DNA of 64,000 nt from Paradesertivirga mongoliensis (GTDB taxonomy: Bacteria; Bacteroidota; Bacteroidia; Sphingobacteriales; Sphingobacteriaceae). Of the stretch, positions 27,851 to 36,195 are shown piece after piece. A program made the translations under genes and the position numbers. Each line of letters opens with the position of its first letter. Positions within the stretch are counted from its first letter, which is position 1. The notes under the pieces were generated by a model that saw nothing but the letters and a program-made list of their open reading frames with translations, ran no database searches and was not told the origin of the DNA. Location of the stretch: assembly GCF_024436395.1 (NCBI RefSeq), contig NZ_JAFMZO010000004.1, positions 581,466 through 645,465 of the forward strand. The letters are read 5' to 3'.

Positions 27851-30800
27851 TTATAGATTCACACTTAATCCTAAAGAAATAGTTCTCAGTATAGGGTAAT
27901 CATAAGCACTCGACGTATAAGGATCTTTATACGGAAGTGGATTTACGATAGTCCACAAGTTATTACCGGTAGCCAACACTCTTGCACCTCCTAATCCTAA
28001 CTTACCGGCATACTTAGCTGGAACTTTATAACTCAAGGTGAGATTATTTATTCTTACAGTTGTACCATCAACAGCCCAAAACGTTGAGTTGCGCGTTAAA
28101 GATGGTTGATCAAACCTTGGGAACCTACCATCCGGGTTTTCCGGGCTCCAGCGGTCTTCCCATATTGATAAAATATTTCTGGTCGTTGATGGTGCAATTC
28201 TGGCGCGACCATCGTAAAATACTTTTCCGCCTATTCTGGCAAAGATGTTGGTACTTAAGTTAAAGCTTTTATAACCTAATCCTAAGTTTATACCAGAATT
28301 AAAGACCGCATTGGTGTTGTTGTACATCGGAACCATGTCCCAGTCGTTAATAATCCCATCTTCATTTGTATCTTCAAAATACTGAAATCCGGGTTGCGGA
28401 ATCTGGTTATACAAACGATAATTAGGATTCTTTTCCATAAAGGCATCAACCTCTGCCTGGGTTCTGAACGTCCCTTGATAGATTAACCCAATGTTACTCT
28501 GATTATATTTTCTAGGGTCAGTTCCAAAAGAGGTGGCCAGGCCATCGGCCAAATTCGTTTCGAGAAAGTCTCCAGGCGCATAAATAGTTCTTTCCACCAC
28601 AGAATTGCCATAGCCAAAATTTATACTTGCGTTTAAGCTTACTTCGCGCGCAATCTTCGCTTTGTATCCAATTGTGAACTCAGAGCCCCAATTATAAACT
28701 TCTCTGTAATTTACTACCGGAGCATCGATTCCTAAATACAAAGGATACAGATTGTTAGCCCCCCTGTCGAGTCCATCATAGGTGTAGTTTTGGAATACTT
28801 CCACTCCTAAATCAAGCTTATTATTAAACATTGTTGCTTCTAACCCGGCGTTAAAGGTTCTTTTCTTTTCCCAGGTAATCTCGGGATTAGGAAAGACACT
28901 AGGTATTAACGAATTTCCGTTGTTGTTCCCGTAGAGATAACCGTTGTTTGTATCAATAATGTATCGGTCCTGCCATAATCTCGCCGCTACGCGATCGTCG
29001 CCCGCAATACCGTAATTAACTTTAAGCTTTAAAAAGTTAACAAAATCTACATTATCCTTAAAGAAGTTTTCCCTGCTAACCACCCATCCAAGCCCCAAAC
29101 TTGGAGACAGGCCCCAACGATTGCCTAAAGCGAAGTTTGATGAAGCATCTAAACGGGCAACACCTTCAATTAGATACTTTTTATCTATATCATAGCTAAA
29201 GCGTCCGAAGAAAGATCTTTTTGTGCTTTCTCCCCTGCTCACCTGCCCTCTGGTTAACCGATTTGCGTCGAAAGCCCAAAATTCCTCGCCACCGGGGATT
29301 AATTGGTTCGCCCAGACCGCACCTAAGGTTTCATCATTAGCCTCGCTTTGCTCGCCACCAACTAAAACATTGAAGCTATGCAGTCCAAGTGTCTTTGCGT
29401 ACTGAAGTGTAAAGAAGGCCTGGTAACTGTTGAACTCAGACAATGTTGGTGAAAGTTGTGCATCGTTAGCCCGTCTGATTCGGCTGAACGGAACCTGAAC
29501 CCCAGCATTATCAGGATCACTTGATAAAAGAGGAGTATTTGAAAATAATTCATTATTATTTCCCATCCTTTCAAAGTTGTACAGATTGTAAGGTGCATCA
29601 TAACTGCGACTATTGGTGCTGTTACTTCCCTGCGAGACCTGCAACTTTGCAGTTAAGCCTTTAAGAAATTGCGGCTCATAGCTTAAGCTGGCGTTAATAC
29701 GGTAGCCACGAGATTTACGATCATTGAAATAGCCTGATTCTAAAAGGCCTCGTGGATTACTACCATTATAGTTTACAAGCTGCCCGTCAATAGACATCGG
29801 AACCCAGCTAGGAACAGAAATAATTCTCTCGAAGAATACCTGATCTTCGTTCGTTAAATTATGCTTGGCAGTCCTTACATTCTGATCAACATTAAAACCA
29901 ATATCTGCTTTCAGTCCTTCAGTTATAGTTGCTGTTGCACCACTTCTGAAAGAATATTTATCAAATTTCATCCCCTCCCAGTTCGCATTTTCGTTTTGAT
30001 AGCTGCCTCCGGCAAAAAATGTAAGTTTCTCAGTTCCACCCGACACACTCAGATTATGTCTTTGGGTAGCAGCAGGTTTCCATAATTGGTCGAACCAGCT
30101 TTTATTGTTTAATCCCCTTATATACTCTAAATCCTGAGGAGAAAAAAACTTTGAGGTTTCCTCATTTCTTAACCGATACGTGTCGTTCAGCAAAAGCGCA
30201 TGTTCGTATCCGGAAAGCATCTCGGGAGTACTGGCAGCGTCTGAAATACCAGCATATCCGTTATAACTAATGCTTGGTTTTCCGGATTTCCCTCTTTTCG
30301 TGGTTATGAGTACTACACCTTTTGCTCCGGCCGCACCATAAATTGAGGCAGAAGCATCCTTTAAAATAGACATGTTTTCAATCATTGAAGCGTCTATATT
30401 ATCGAACTCCTCCCTAGTAATGGTAATACCATCAACCACGTAAAGAGGTTCGGTAGTTGCACCCAACTGTCCCGCAATGTCACTTCTCGATGCATTCCTT
30501 ATATTTAAGGTAATAGGTGCTCCCGGTCTACCTGAAACCTGGCTAACCCCTACCCCTGCAATCCGGTTTCTCATGGCGCCCGCCAGGTTTGGAGCAGGAA
30601 TATCCATCAATTCCTCGCCCGTTACCGTAGCAATCGCTCCTACTATTTCAGAACGTTTCTTGGTACCATAACCCGTTACAACCACCTGATCCAACATTGC
30701 TGTACTTTCATTCAAGGTAACATCAATGGTGGTACGTCCCGACATTGCAATCTCGCGGGTTTCAAACCCCAGATACGTAAAAACCAAAGTTTCATTTCCC

Positions 30801-31072
30801 GTAGGCAGATTAATTCTAAATCTTCCTTCAACATCCGTAACTGTTGCGGTTTTTGTTCCCTTAATTAAAACTGATACGCCCGGCAAAGGTTCTCCCTTTG
30901 CATCCTTCACCGTTCCCGTTACATTTTCCAGGTTTTTCTTAATAGATGAGGTTAAACCGGTATTGTGTGTTTCGGCGTTGGCCGTTCCGGTTAAAAAAGC
31001 CGCAATTAGTAAAGCAAGGCTCATCTTGTTCCCCCGGCTTAAATAATACTGCGTTTGTAAAAATAAATTCAT
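27851..31072 (-). CDS. SusC/RagA TonB-linked outer-membrane transporter (pair 2)
   Basis: A 1073-residue SusC-family protein. Its start MNLFLQTQYYLSRGNKM strongly resembles that of SusC 1, and the regulatory-like domain (GTVKDAKGEPLPGVSVLIKG) is nearly the same, so the two may share recent ancestry. The plug has DQVVVTGYGTKKRSEIVGAI and MSILKDASASIYGAAGAKG. The barrel ends in TISLGLSVNL. It is the first gene of a SusC-SusD-lipoprotein operon, preceded by a promoter module copy 246 bases upstream. Confidence 0.95.
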   Translation of the reverse strand: MNLFLQTQYYLSRGNKMSLALLIAAFLTGTANAETHNTGLTSSIKKNLENVTGTVKDAKGEPLPGVSVLIKGTKTATVTDVEGRFRINLPTGNETLVFTYLGFETREIAMSGRTTIDVTLNESTAMLDQVVVTGYGTKKRSEIVGAIATVTGEELMDIPAPNLAGAMRNRIAGVGVSQVSGRPGAPITLNIRNASRSDIAGQLGATTEPLYVVDGITITREEFDNIDASMIENMSILKDASASIYGAAGAKGVVLITTKRGKSGKPSISYNGYAGISDAASTPEMLSGYEHALLLNDTYRLRNEETSKFFSPQDLEYIRGLNNKSWFDQLWKPAATQRHNLSVSGGTEKLTFFAGGSYQNENANWEGMKFDKYSFRSGATATITEGLKADIGFNVDQNVRTAKHNLTNEDQVFFERIISVPSWVPMSIDGQLVNYNGSNPRGLLESGYFNDRKSRGYRINASLSYEPQFLKGLTAKLQVSQGSNSTNSRSYDAPYNLYNFERMGNNNELFSNTPLLSSDPDNAGVQVPFSRIRRANDAQLSPTLSEFNSYQAFFTLQYAKTLGLHSFNVLVGGEQSEANDETLGAVWANQLIPGGEEFWAFDANRLTRGQVSRGESTKRSFFGRFSYDIDKKYLIEGVARLDASSNFALGNRWGLSPSLGLGWVVSRENFFKDNVDFVNFLKLKVNYGIAGDDRVAARLWQDRYIIDTNNGYLYGNNNGNSLIPSVFPNPEITWEKKRTFNAGLEATMFNNKLDLGVEVFQNYTYDGLDRGANNLYPLYLGIDAPVVNYREVYNWGSEFTIGYKAKIAREVSLNASINFGYGNSVVERTIYAPGDFLETNLADGLATSFGTDPRKYNQSNIGLIYQGTFRTQAEVDAFMEKNPNYRLYNQIPQPGFQYFEDTNEDGIINDWDMVPMYNNTNAVFNSGINLGLGYKSFNLSTNIFARIGGKVFYDGRARIAPSTTRNILSIWEDRWSPENPDGRFPRFDQPSLTRNSTFWAVDGTTVRINNLTLSYKVPAKYAGKLGLGGARVLATGNNLWTIVNPLPYKDPYTSSAYDYPILRTISLGLSVNL

Positions 31073-31287
31073 AATTGTTGATCGTTAAAAATTATCATTA
31101 GACAAATCGAGACCTGTTAAACAGGTTTGGGCTGCATGACTACACATGGCCCCGAGCGTTAATTACTTTTTCATCCCAGACTTTAGTTTAGTTTATATAT
31201 TAAATAGCCGCAAACAGGTTTACCTGATATACTCATCATTTATGCGAAGCCTTGAAAATTGTAAAAGTTCTATTGGTTTAGTTGGTA

Positions 31288-31353
31288 TAAATTTATTACA
31301 TAACCCACACCGCTTTATATAGCATTTTTTCCAGATATTGTAGGATGTTAGCA
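31288..31353 (-). promoter_or_regulatory. Regulon promoter module, copy D (SusC/D 2)
   Basis: The 36-bp element is at 31318-31353 (plus-strand halves TATAGCATTTTTTCC and TGTAGGATGTTAGCA), the copy closest to consensus. The -7-like box on the minus strand is TAAATTTA (31288-31295), 22 bp away and one mismatch from TAnnTTTG. It is 246 bases before the SusC start. Confidence 0.75.
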
Positions 31354-31355
31354 TT

Positions 31356-31387
31356 CCCGCCAAGTGTCGAAATTACACTTAAGCGGG
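31356..31387 (-). terminator. Probable transcription terminator hairpin after DUF3826 gene
   Basis: CCCGC and AAGTGT pair with ACACTT and GCGGG across a 7-base loop, with a small internal mismatch. It lies between the DUF3826 stop and promoter copy D. There is no T-run, so termination is likely but not certain. Confidence 0.45.
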
Positions 31388-31393
31388 GCCTCG

Positions 31394-32086
31394 TTACATC
31401 TTCTTTTTAGCCTCTTCCTGCTTTATCCTGTTTTGCCAGTCGATACTCGCCTGTTTCATATTTATACCCGCAGCAGACAAATAATTATTGATTTTACCCT
31501 TATACTTGCCAAACCATCCATGTTTTTTTTCAGACGACTCAGCATCCATGGCAAACTCTCTCGCTTCGGTAAGATATGCTAAGATTTGCTTTTTTTGATC
31601 TTCTGTCAGGTTGGGCAACATTTGCAAGTAACCATTGTAGGTGATAGGCAGAACACGGTAAGTCATCCCATCCTTAACCGCTTCAACTTGTTGAGGATTA
31701 AGTTCTGCAGAAAGGCTTTTTAAATAAGCGGTGTGAAGCTTACTGAGTTGCAATTTCTCCTCCTCTTCAATCTTTTTTACAGCGGAATCTGCTAACGCCC
31801 TGTTTTCTTTATTAATCTCCTTGGCAGATTTAACTGAAGCCTTCCGGGCTTCATGAATATTATTCAATCCTCTGTACTGCCCGGCGATGATATCACGTAC
31901 TTTAAGCGCTTTTTTCTGATCCGAGATGCTTAAAGCTTGAACTATTTTATCAGCACGCTCGGTGATCACTTTAGTATAGGCTGCTTCTTTCTCGGCAGCA
32001 GTAGCCGTCTCCTGCGAAAATACAGACGTACCCCAGGTCATTACCACAATACTCAGGATTGTAATTCTTTTAACTAATTGATTCAT
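31394..32086 (-). CDS. Exported DUF3826 protein (single domain)
   Basis: A 230-residue exported helical protein with a signal peptide ending near SVFSQ. It carries one complete DUF3826 unit: ERADKIVQALSISDQKKALKVR-like text, LSKLHTAYLKSL, VKDGMTYRVLPITYNGYL, LTEAREFAMDAESSEKKHGWFGKYKGKIN and YLSAAGINMKQ. It closely matches the first unit of the tandem DUF3826 protein elsewhere in the locus. The function is unknown in the family. It follows the isomerase-like gene by 11 bases in the same operon. Confidence 0.82.
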   Translation of the reverse strand: MNQLVKRITILSIVVMTWGTSVFSQETATAAEKEAAYTKVITERADKIVQALSISDQKKALKVRDIIAGQYRGLNNIHEARKASVKSAKEINKENRALADSAVKKIEEEEKLQLSKLHTAYLKSLSAELNPQQVEAVKDGMTYRVLPITYNGYLQMLPNLTEDQKKQILAYLTEAREFAMDAESSEKKHGWFGKYKGKINNYLSAAGINMKQASIDWQNRIKQEEAKKKM

Positions 32087-32097
32087 ATGATATTAAT

Positions 32098-33708
32098 TTA
32101 AAATTGTACGTCTCCACAGAAGTGAACCTGCAATCCCAGTTCAGACATGGCTGCTGCTTTAATCCGGCAAGCGCGATGTGCAGATGCCTCGTCAACAGCA
32201 TACACCACATGAATATGGTTTGCTTTGTGTTTTGCCATCAGCTGATTCCGGCTTACTCCTTTTAAAACTGCATGCATAATTGGCCATTGCTGTGTTGTTC
32301 CTTCCCATCTTCTCCGGGTTTCCTCTTCAGGAAGTGAAACCACCTCTCCCACACCTAAATCGCAATGAAGTGTATTATCTTGAACGTAAACTCTGCTCCA
32401 AACAATATAACCAGGCTTGCTTATTCCTTTTAACGTACCGCCGCCCAATCTGAAATACATTGGCGGCTGCCTGTCGCTTGATGCCCCTTTGTATCCGCCA
32501 ATAAAATGTGCAGGTGGAGCTGCCCCCGAAATGAGGAAAACCCATACAAATTCGTCCTTGCCGGCGATATTAAAGTTTTCGCCCCAGCGAATATCATGCA
32601 ACGTGTTTTCGCCCGGCAAACCAAGTTCTTTCCATAGATGATAAGTAAGTAAGGCGTCCAGGCCTGCGCACTCATCCACTTCGTTAAAATGTGGCAGCGC
32701 CTGTCCGGGATATAATTCTCTTCCATCTGCCGAAAACACCGGAGGCCTGTCCTGATTATTCAACAAACCTTCCACCAGATCGCTGGCTACGGTAAGATCC
32801 TTCAAGCCTTGCTGATACTGAATACCGATAGTATCGCAGCCAAACTCGTCGGCAATGCGAACTGCCGCTATGTACATTTTGCATTGTTCGAGCGTTTGTT
32901 CTTCCGTTAATTCCGTTTCCGGATCACTCCCCCAATTAAAGGTCATTCCCTTGCTGAAAAGCCAATCCAGAACGGCGCGCGCGTCTTCGTTACTCACGTT
33001 GCGCATCGCCGCATAAAGAGAAGACTGACTCAAACGTTCTTTAAAAATTCCGGTCTGGTGCAAGAGCTCGTCAGGTATGATGGCATTGTACATACCCATA
33101 CAACCTTCGTCAAATACACCCATTATTGCTTTGTCGCTTTTTAAACGGGCGGCGAAAGCACGGCCTGTCTGGTTGTCTTCGGCGGGTATAGCAGATAATG
33201 CATTGCTTTTTACATGGCTAAGATCATGCTTGATTGTACCTGTTTCTATCCATTCTTTCAATCCTTTCGCAAAAAACTGATCCTTAAAATCTTCACTCCA
33301 AAGCGTACTGTATTTTACATTTGCTTTTGTAAGACACCCGTTTAGGTTCAGCATCCCTACCAAACCCGGCCACTGCCCGCTCCAGTTAGCAACTGTTAAA
33401 ATCGGACCTTCATGAGTAAATAAACCCGCCAGCACATGGTGAGAATATTGCCATACGCTTTCCGCTACAATCAGAGGTTGTTTTTTATCGATGCCACGAA
33501 ACACCTCCATTCCCATTTTCTGCGAATCAATAAAGCCGTGCTTTTTTGCATTATCATACAAATGTGCTCGCCTTACCGTCCGGCCTTGCTTTTCGATGGC
33601 GGCCCTTAGCAAATTCTCCATTTCTTCCTGCGCAGCCCAGCAGCTTTGATTAGCCGAAAGCCTAAGATCTCCGCTTGCGACAATTAAAATCTCGTTTTTT
33701 TCGCTCAT
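32098..33708 (-). CDS. L-fucose/L-arabinose isomerase-family protein, cytoplasmic
   Basis: A 536-residue protein with no signal peptide. It begins with a Rossmann-like segment ([20 protein letters not shown]). It then shows isomerase-type motifs [32 protein letters not shown] and the C-terminal [24 protein letters not shown], with metal-binding acids expected in the DEG and Glu/His positions. I place it in the L-fucose isomerase-related superfamily; the sugar is not visible. Fucose, arabinose, rhamnose-type or a rarer pectic aldose are all possible. It is first in an operon with DUF3826, behind promoter copy E and divergent from the AraC-type regulator, so it probably converts an imported monosaccharide to its ketose. 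Confidence 0.7.
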   Translation of the reverse strand: MSEKNEILIVASGDLRLSANQSCWAAQEEMENLLRAAIEKQGRTVRRAHLYDNAKKHGFIDSQKMGMEVFRGIDKKQPLIVAESVWQYSHHVLAGLFTHEGPILTVANWSGQWPGLVGMLNLNGCLTKANVKYSTLWSEDFKDQFFAKGLKEWIETGTIKHDLSHVKSNALSAIPAEDNQTGRAFAARLKSDKAIMGVFDEGCMGMYNAIIPDELLHQTGIFKERLSQSSLYAAMRNVSNEDARAVLDWLFSKGMTFNWGSDPETELTEEQTLEQCKMYIAAVRIADEFGCDTIGIQYQQGLKDLTVASDLVEGLLNNQDRPPVFSADGRELYPGQALPHFNEVDECAGLDALLTYHLWKELGLPGENTLHDIRWGENFNIAGKDEFVWVFLISGAAPPAHFIGGYKGASSDRQPPMYFRLGGGTLKGISKPGYIVWSRVYVQDNTLHCDLGVGEVVSLPEEETRRRWEGTTQQWPIMHAVLKGVSRNQLMAKHKANHIHVVYAVDEASAHRACRIKAAAMSELGLQVHFCGDVQF

Positions 33709-33813
33709 ATGATTTGAATAGAATAATTAATTGTAACAATTTCATCGTTACTGATGCGTAATGATGAGAATGATATATGTTTATAATCAGCTTTTTCGCT
33801 AACGCTAACAATA

Positions 33814-33879
33814 CAAATGTGTAGAATAGAGGGACTTAAATTTTGCTGATTTTTATCTATTTAGTGTAGGATGTTACCA
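33814..33879 (-). promoter_or_regulatory. Regulon promoter module, copy E (isomerase operon / regulator intergenic)
   Basis: The 36-bp element is at 33844-33879. The right half (TGTAGGATGTTACCA) is strong and the left half (TGCTGATTTTTATC) degraded. The -7-like box is CACATTTG (33814-33821), 22 bp away, one mismatch from consensus. It lies 136 bases before the isomerase gene and 74 bases before the divergent regulator start, so it could also mediate autoregulation. Confidence 0.65.
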
Positions 33880-33952
33880 TTGCATTGAAATATATTTCTA
33901 TATTTAAAGTTCATATATATTAAACACAGGTTGAACCTAATTTGTAAGCAGC

Positions 33953-34843
33953 ATGAAGCCACTTTTTCATAAAGTTCCTGTAAAGCTTGAAAGTTCTTTT
34001 AGTATCCGGCATGATATTAAGCCCAACTTCGTTGGAATCTGGCATTATCATCCGGAGCTTGAACTGCATTACGTGATCAAGGGCGAAGGCCTTAGGTTTA
34101 TTGGAAATAATATCAGCAACTTTTCGCCTGGCGACCTTGTTTTAATAGGTGAAAACCTGCCTCATACCTGGAGGTGTACCGAGGAGTATTTCCAAAATAG
34201 TCCCGACCATGAGATTGAGGTAATTGTAATCCACTTCCTCCCCGATTGTCTGGGAAAATATTTACTGAACCTGCCCGAAGCCTATCATTTACCGAAGCTA
34301 TTTGAAGCCGCTAAAAGCGGGATGGCGATTACCGGTAAAACCAGACAAAAGCTTGCAGGGTTAATGAGGGAGGCGTTAAGCGCTACCAATCTCGACAAGA
34401 TTATCGTTTTACTTAAGATCTTAAAAACGCTTGCCGAAACTGATGAATATAAAACCATAGTTTCCGGACAAAGCACCTTCTACCAGTCGAACGAAACCGA
34501 TACTATAAGATTGAACAAGGTTTGTAATTACACTCTTACTAATTATAAGAAGGATATTACGCTGGAAGAGATCTCTTCGATCAGTAACTTGAGCGTAACC
34601 TCTTTTTGCCGCTATTTTAAATTGATGACAAAGAAAACGTATTACGACTTCCTGATCGAAATACGCATCAGTCATGCATGCCGGGCCTTGGTGGAAGATA
34701 AATTACCAACCGAGGTAATTTGCTTCGACTGCGGATTTAATAACGTTTCCAACTTCTACAGGCATTTTAAGAAAGTTACAGGTATTACTCCTTTGGAGTA
34801 TAAGAGAAAGTATCTTAATAAGTCTAAGCAGAATGTTGCCTAG
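33953..34843 (+). CDS. AraC/XylS-family transcriptional regulator
   Basis: A 296-residue cytoplasmic regulator. The N-terminal 170 residues form a cupin-type sensor (HYHPELELHYVIKGEGLRFIG, FSPGDLVLIGENLPHTWR). The C-terminal 100 residues hold the double helix-turn-helix DNA-binding domain: ITLEEISSISNLSVTSFCRYF for the first and TEVICFDCGFNNVSNFYRHF for the second, then KKVTGITPLEYKRKY. This is the only dedicated transcription factor inside the PUL; no hybrid two-component SusR-type sensor is seen there. AraC-type proteins bind two direct half-sites about 21 bp apart, as in the eight operator copies here, so this is the prime candidate activator. The ligand is probably a monosaccharide or small product. 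Confidence 0.92.
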   Translation: MKPLFHKVPVKLESSFSIRHDIKPNFVGIWHYHPELELHYVIKGEGLRFIGNNISNFSPGDLVLIGENLPHTWRCTEEYFQNSPDHEIEVIVIHFLPDCLGKYLLNLPEAYHLPKLFEAAKSGMAITGKTRQKLAGLMREALSATNLDKIIVLLKILKTLAETDEYKTIVSGQSTFYQSNETDTIRLNKVCNYTLTNYKKDITLEEISSISNLSVTSFCRYFKLMTKKTYYDFLIEIRISHACRALVEDKLPTEVICFDCGFNNVSNFYRHFKKVTGITPLEYKRKYLNKSKQNVA

Positions 34844-34858
34844 CTGTTGCTATTTATT

Positions 34859-34901
34859 GTCATCGGATGAATAGGCCCCTTTGTCAATTTCATCCGATGA
34901 C
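34859..34901. repeat. Hairpin repeat, TCATCCGATGA family, copy 1
   Basis: A perfect 13-bp inverted repeat, GTCATCGGATGAA / TTCATCCGATGAC, encloses a 17-base loop. The same arms and loop length recur about 230 bases on. It lies between convergent genes and may also terminate the regulator transcript. Confidence 0.75.
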
Positions 34902-34913
34902 GAGACACACACC

Positions 34914-34957
34914 CCTTGACCTTACCTTGACCTTAGCTTCACCTTACCTTGACCTTA
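34914..34957. repeat. Four tandem 11-bp units
   Basis: The unit CCTTGACCTTA occurs four times head to tail. Copies 1, 2 and 4 are exact and copy 3 is GCTTCACCTTA. It is a short variable-number-type repeat in intergenic DNA. Confidence 0.85.
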
Positions 34958-35089
34958 CGAAAGCAATACTACAAAATCTGCATTCGGGCATAAACCTGCT
35001 TTTCGCTTAAATCTCGGCTAAAAACATCCATTCCCGCCATTCCGGAACCAATACTCGAAGCAATCATCAACTCGAAAATTATCTTCGAT

Positions 35090-35128
35090 CATCGGATGAA
35101 TAGGTCGATTTATCAATTTCATCCGATG
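35090..35128. repeat. Hairpin repeat, TCATCCGATGA family, copy 2
   Basis: CATCGGATGAA and TTCATCCGATG pair across a 17-base loop whose ends (TAGG...TCAAT) match those of copy 1. This shows that the whole element, not just the palindrome, is repeated. Confidence 0.75.
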
Positions 35129-35162
35129 GATTAAGCGAAGTTTTACAGCATTGTACCCTGGA

Positions 35163-35228
35163 TTAGTTGTCGGATGACTTACACGATTATCGATCTACAG
35201 AAATCAACATCAGTCATCCGATGACTAA
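35163..35228. repeat. Hairpin repeat, TCATCCGATGA family, diverged copy 3
   Basis: Arms of 17 bases (TTAGTTGTCGGATGACT and AGTCATCCGATGACTAA) pair with two mismatches around a 32-base loop. The core matches copies 1 and 2. It ends just before the stop codon of the aldolase gene. Confidence 0.65.
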
Positions 35229-35241
35229 CCGGATCAAGCAT

Positions 35242-36162
35242 CTATCCCATCACCGTCTTAATTTCCTCATAATCGCGGTAGAGCGTATCAATTTGTAACT
35301 TCAGATCGGAAGTAAAAAGGCCCACATTACGACGGGTGAACGTGTCTATGTTTAATCCTCTTTTTTGAAGAAAATATTTTGAAACAATGGGATACACATT
35401 ATGCATCACATCCATTTTGTCGATCAAAAAAGCCTGCACCCTATCCACTTCTCCCTGTAATTGGGGATTATTGTAATTGTCGCATAACCAGACTATCAAC
35501 TCGGGAAAATAGTTCCCCTGAATACAAGATAATCCGGCCGAACCTGCCTTTAAGGTTTCCACCGCGTGCGCCATATAAGCATCGTATAATCCAAAGTTCG
35601 GGGTACCTTCGGTTACAGCGAGCTTCTCTCTGATCTGGTTTATATCCAGGCAGGTGTCTTTATGGTAAATCACTCGGCCTGTTGCAACAAAGGTTTTTAA
35701 TTGCTGTGGCGACAAAAGTCTTTTGTATGGCACCGGACATTCGTAAAAACCTACCGGGACGTTTGGGGTACGTTCAAGCAGTTCGAAAACCCGTTCGTTA
35801 AAAACCTCATCCGGTTCATCCTGCTCTGCCAGCGAGCTGTTTAGAAGTATTACAGCGGCTGTCCCGGTATCATGCACCTTATTAACAAAATCGGCCTGTT
35901 CTTTGATCGGTCCGCCGAAAGTACCGGTAGCAACCACGGGCACGGTTCCGTCAGTAACCTTAATCACATGTTTTATAATAGCGATCCGCTCATCAGCGCT
36001 CAGCTCGAACATCTCACTGGAAAGGCAATTGGCAAACAGTCCTTTTGCTCCGGCTTTTAAATAAAGTTCTGTTAAACTTGTTAACGTATCAAAATCAATG
36101 CTTCCATTATCGTTAAAAGGAGTGAGCATTACTGGAATGAATCCTTTTTGTGTAGTTGTCAT
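35242..36162 (-). CDS. DapA/NanA-family keto-acid aldolase (dihydrodipicolinate synthase family)
   Basis: A 306-residue cytoplasmic TIM-barrel aldolase. The family start GFIPVMLTPFNDNGSIDFDTL is clear. Schiff-base chemistry is supported by the Lys in VIYHKDTCLD (about residue 162) and the Tyr in VGFYECPVP. Substrate-site text (LFANCLSSEM) departs from the usual GTTGE of true DapA, so lysine biosynthesis is unlikely. A 2-keto-3-deoxy sugar-acid or sialate-like lyase role is favoured. It is 33 bases after a sodium/solute symporter gene, behind promoter copy F. A transporter paired with an aldolase suggests import and cleavage of a sugar acid from pectin. Confidence 0.8.
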   Translation of the reverse strand: MTTTQKGFIPVMLTPFNDNGSIDFDTLTSLTELYLKAGAKGLFANCLSSEMFELSADERIAIIKHVIKVTDGTVPVVATGTFGGPIKEQADFVNKVHDTGTAAVILLNSSLAEQDEPDEVFNERVFELLERTPNVPVGFYECPVPYKRLLSPQQLKTFVATGRVIYHKDTCLDINQIREKLAVTEGTPNFGLYDAYMAHAVETLKAGSAGLSCIQGNYFPELIVWLCDNYNNPQLQGEVDRVQAFLIDKMDVMHNVYPIVSKYFLQKRGLNIDTFTRRNVGLFTSDLKLQIDTLYRDYEEIKTVMG

Positions 36163-36195
36163 TATAAAAAAGTGTTAATGTCTGAATAAATGTTG

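Noticed and set aside
34859..35228. CRISPR array between the regulator and aldolase genes
   Set aside because: Only three unequal hairpins with irregular spacing, no spacer pattern and no cas genes.
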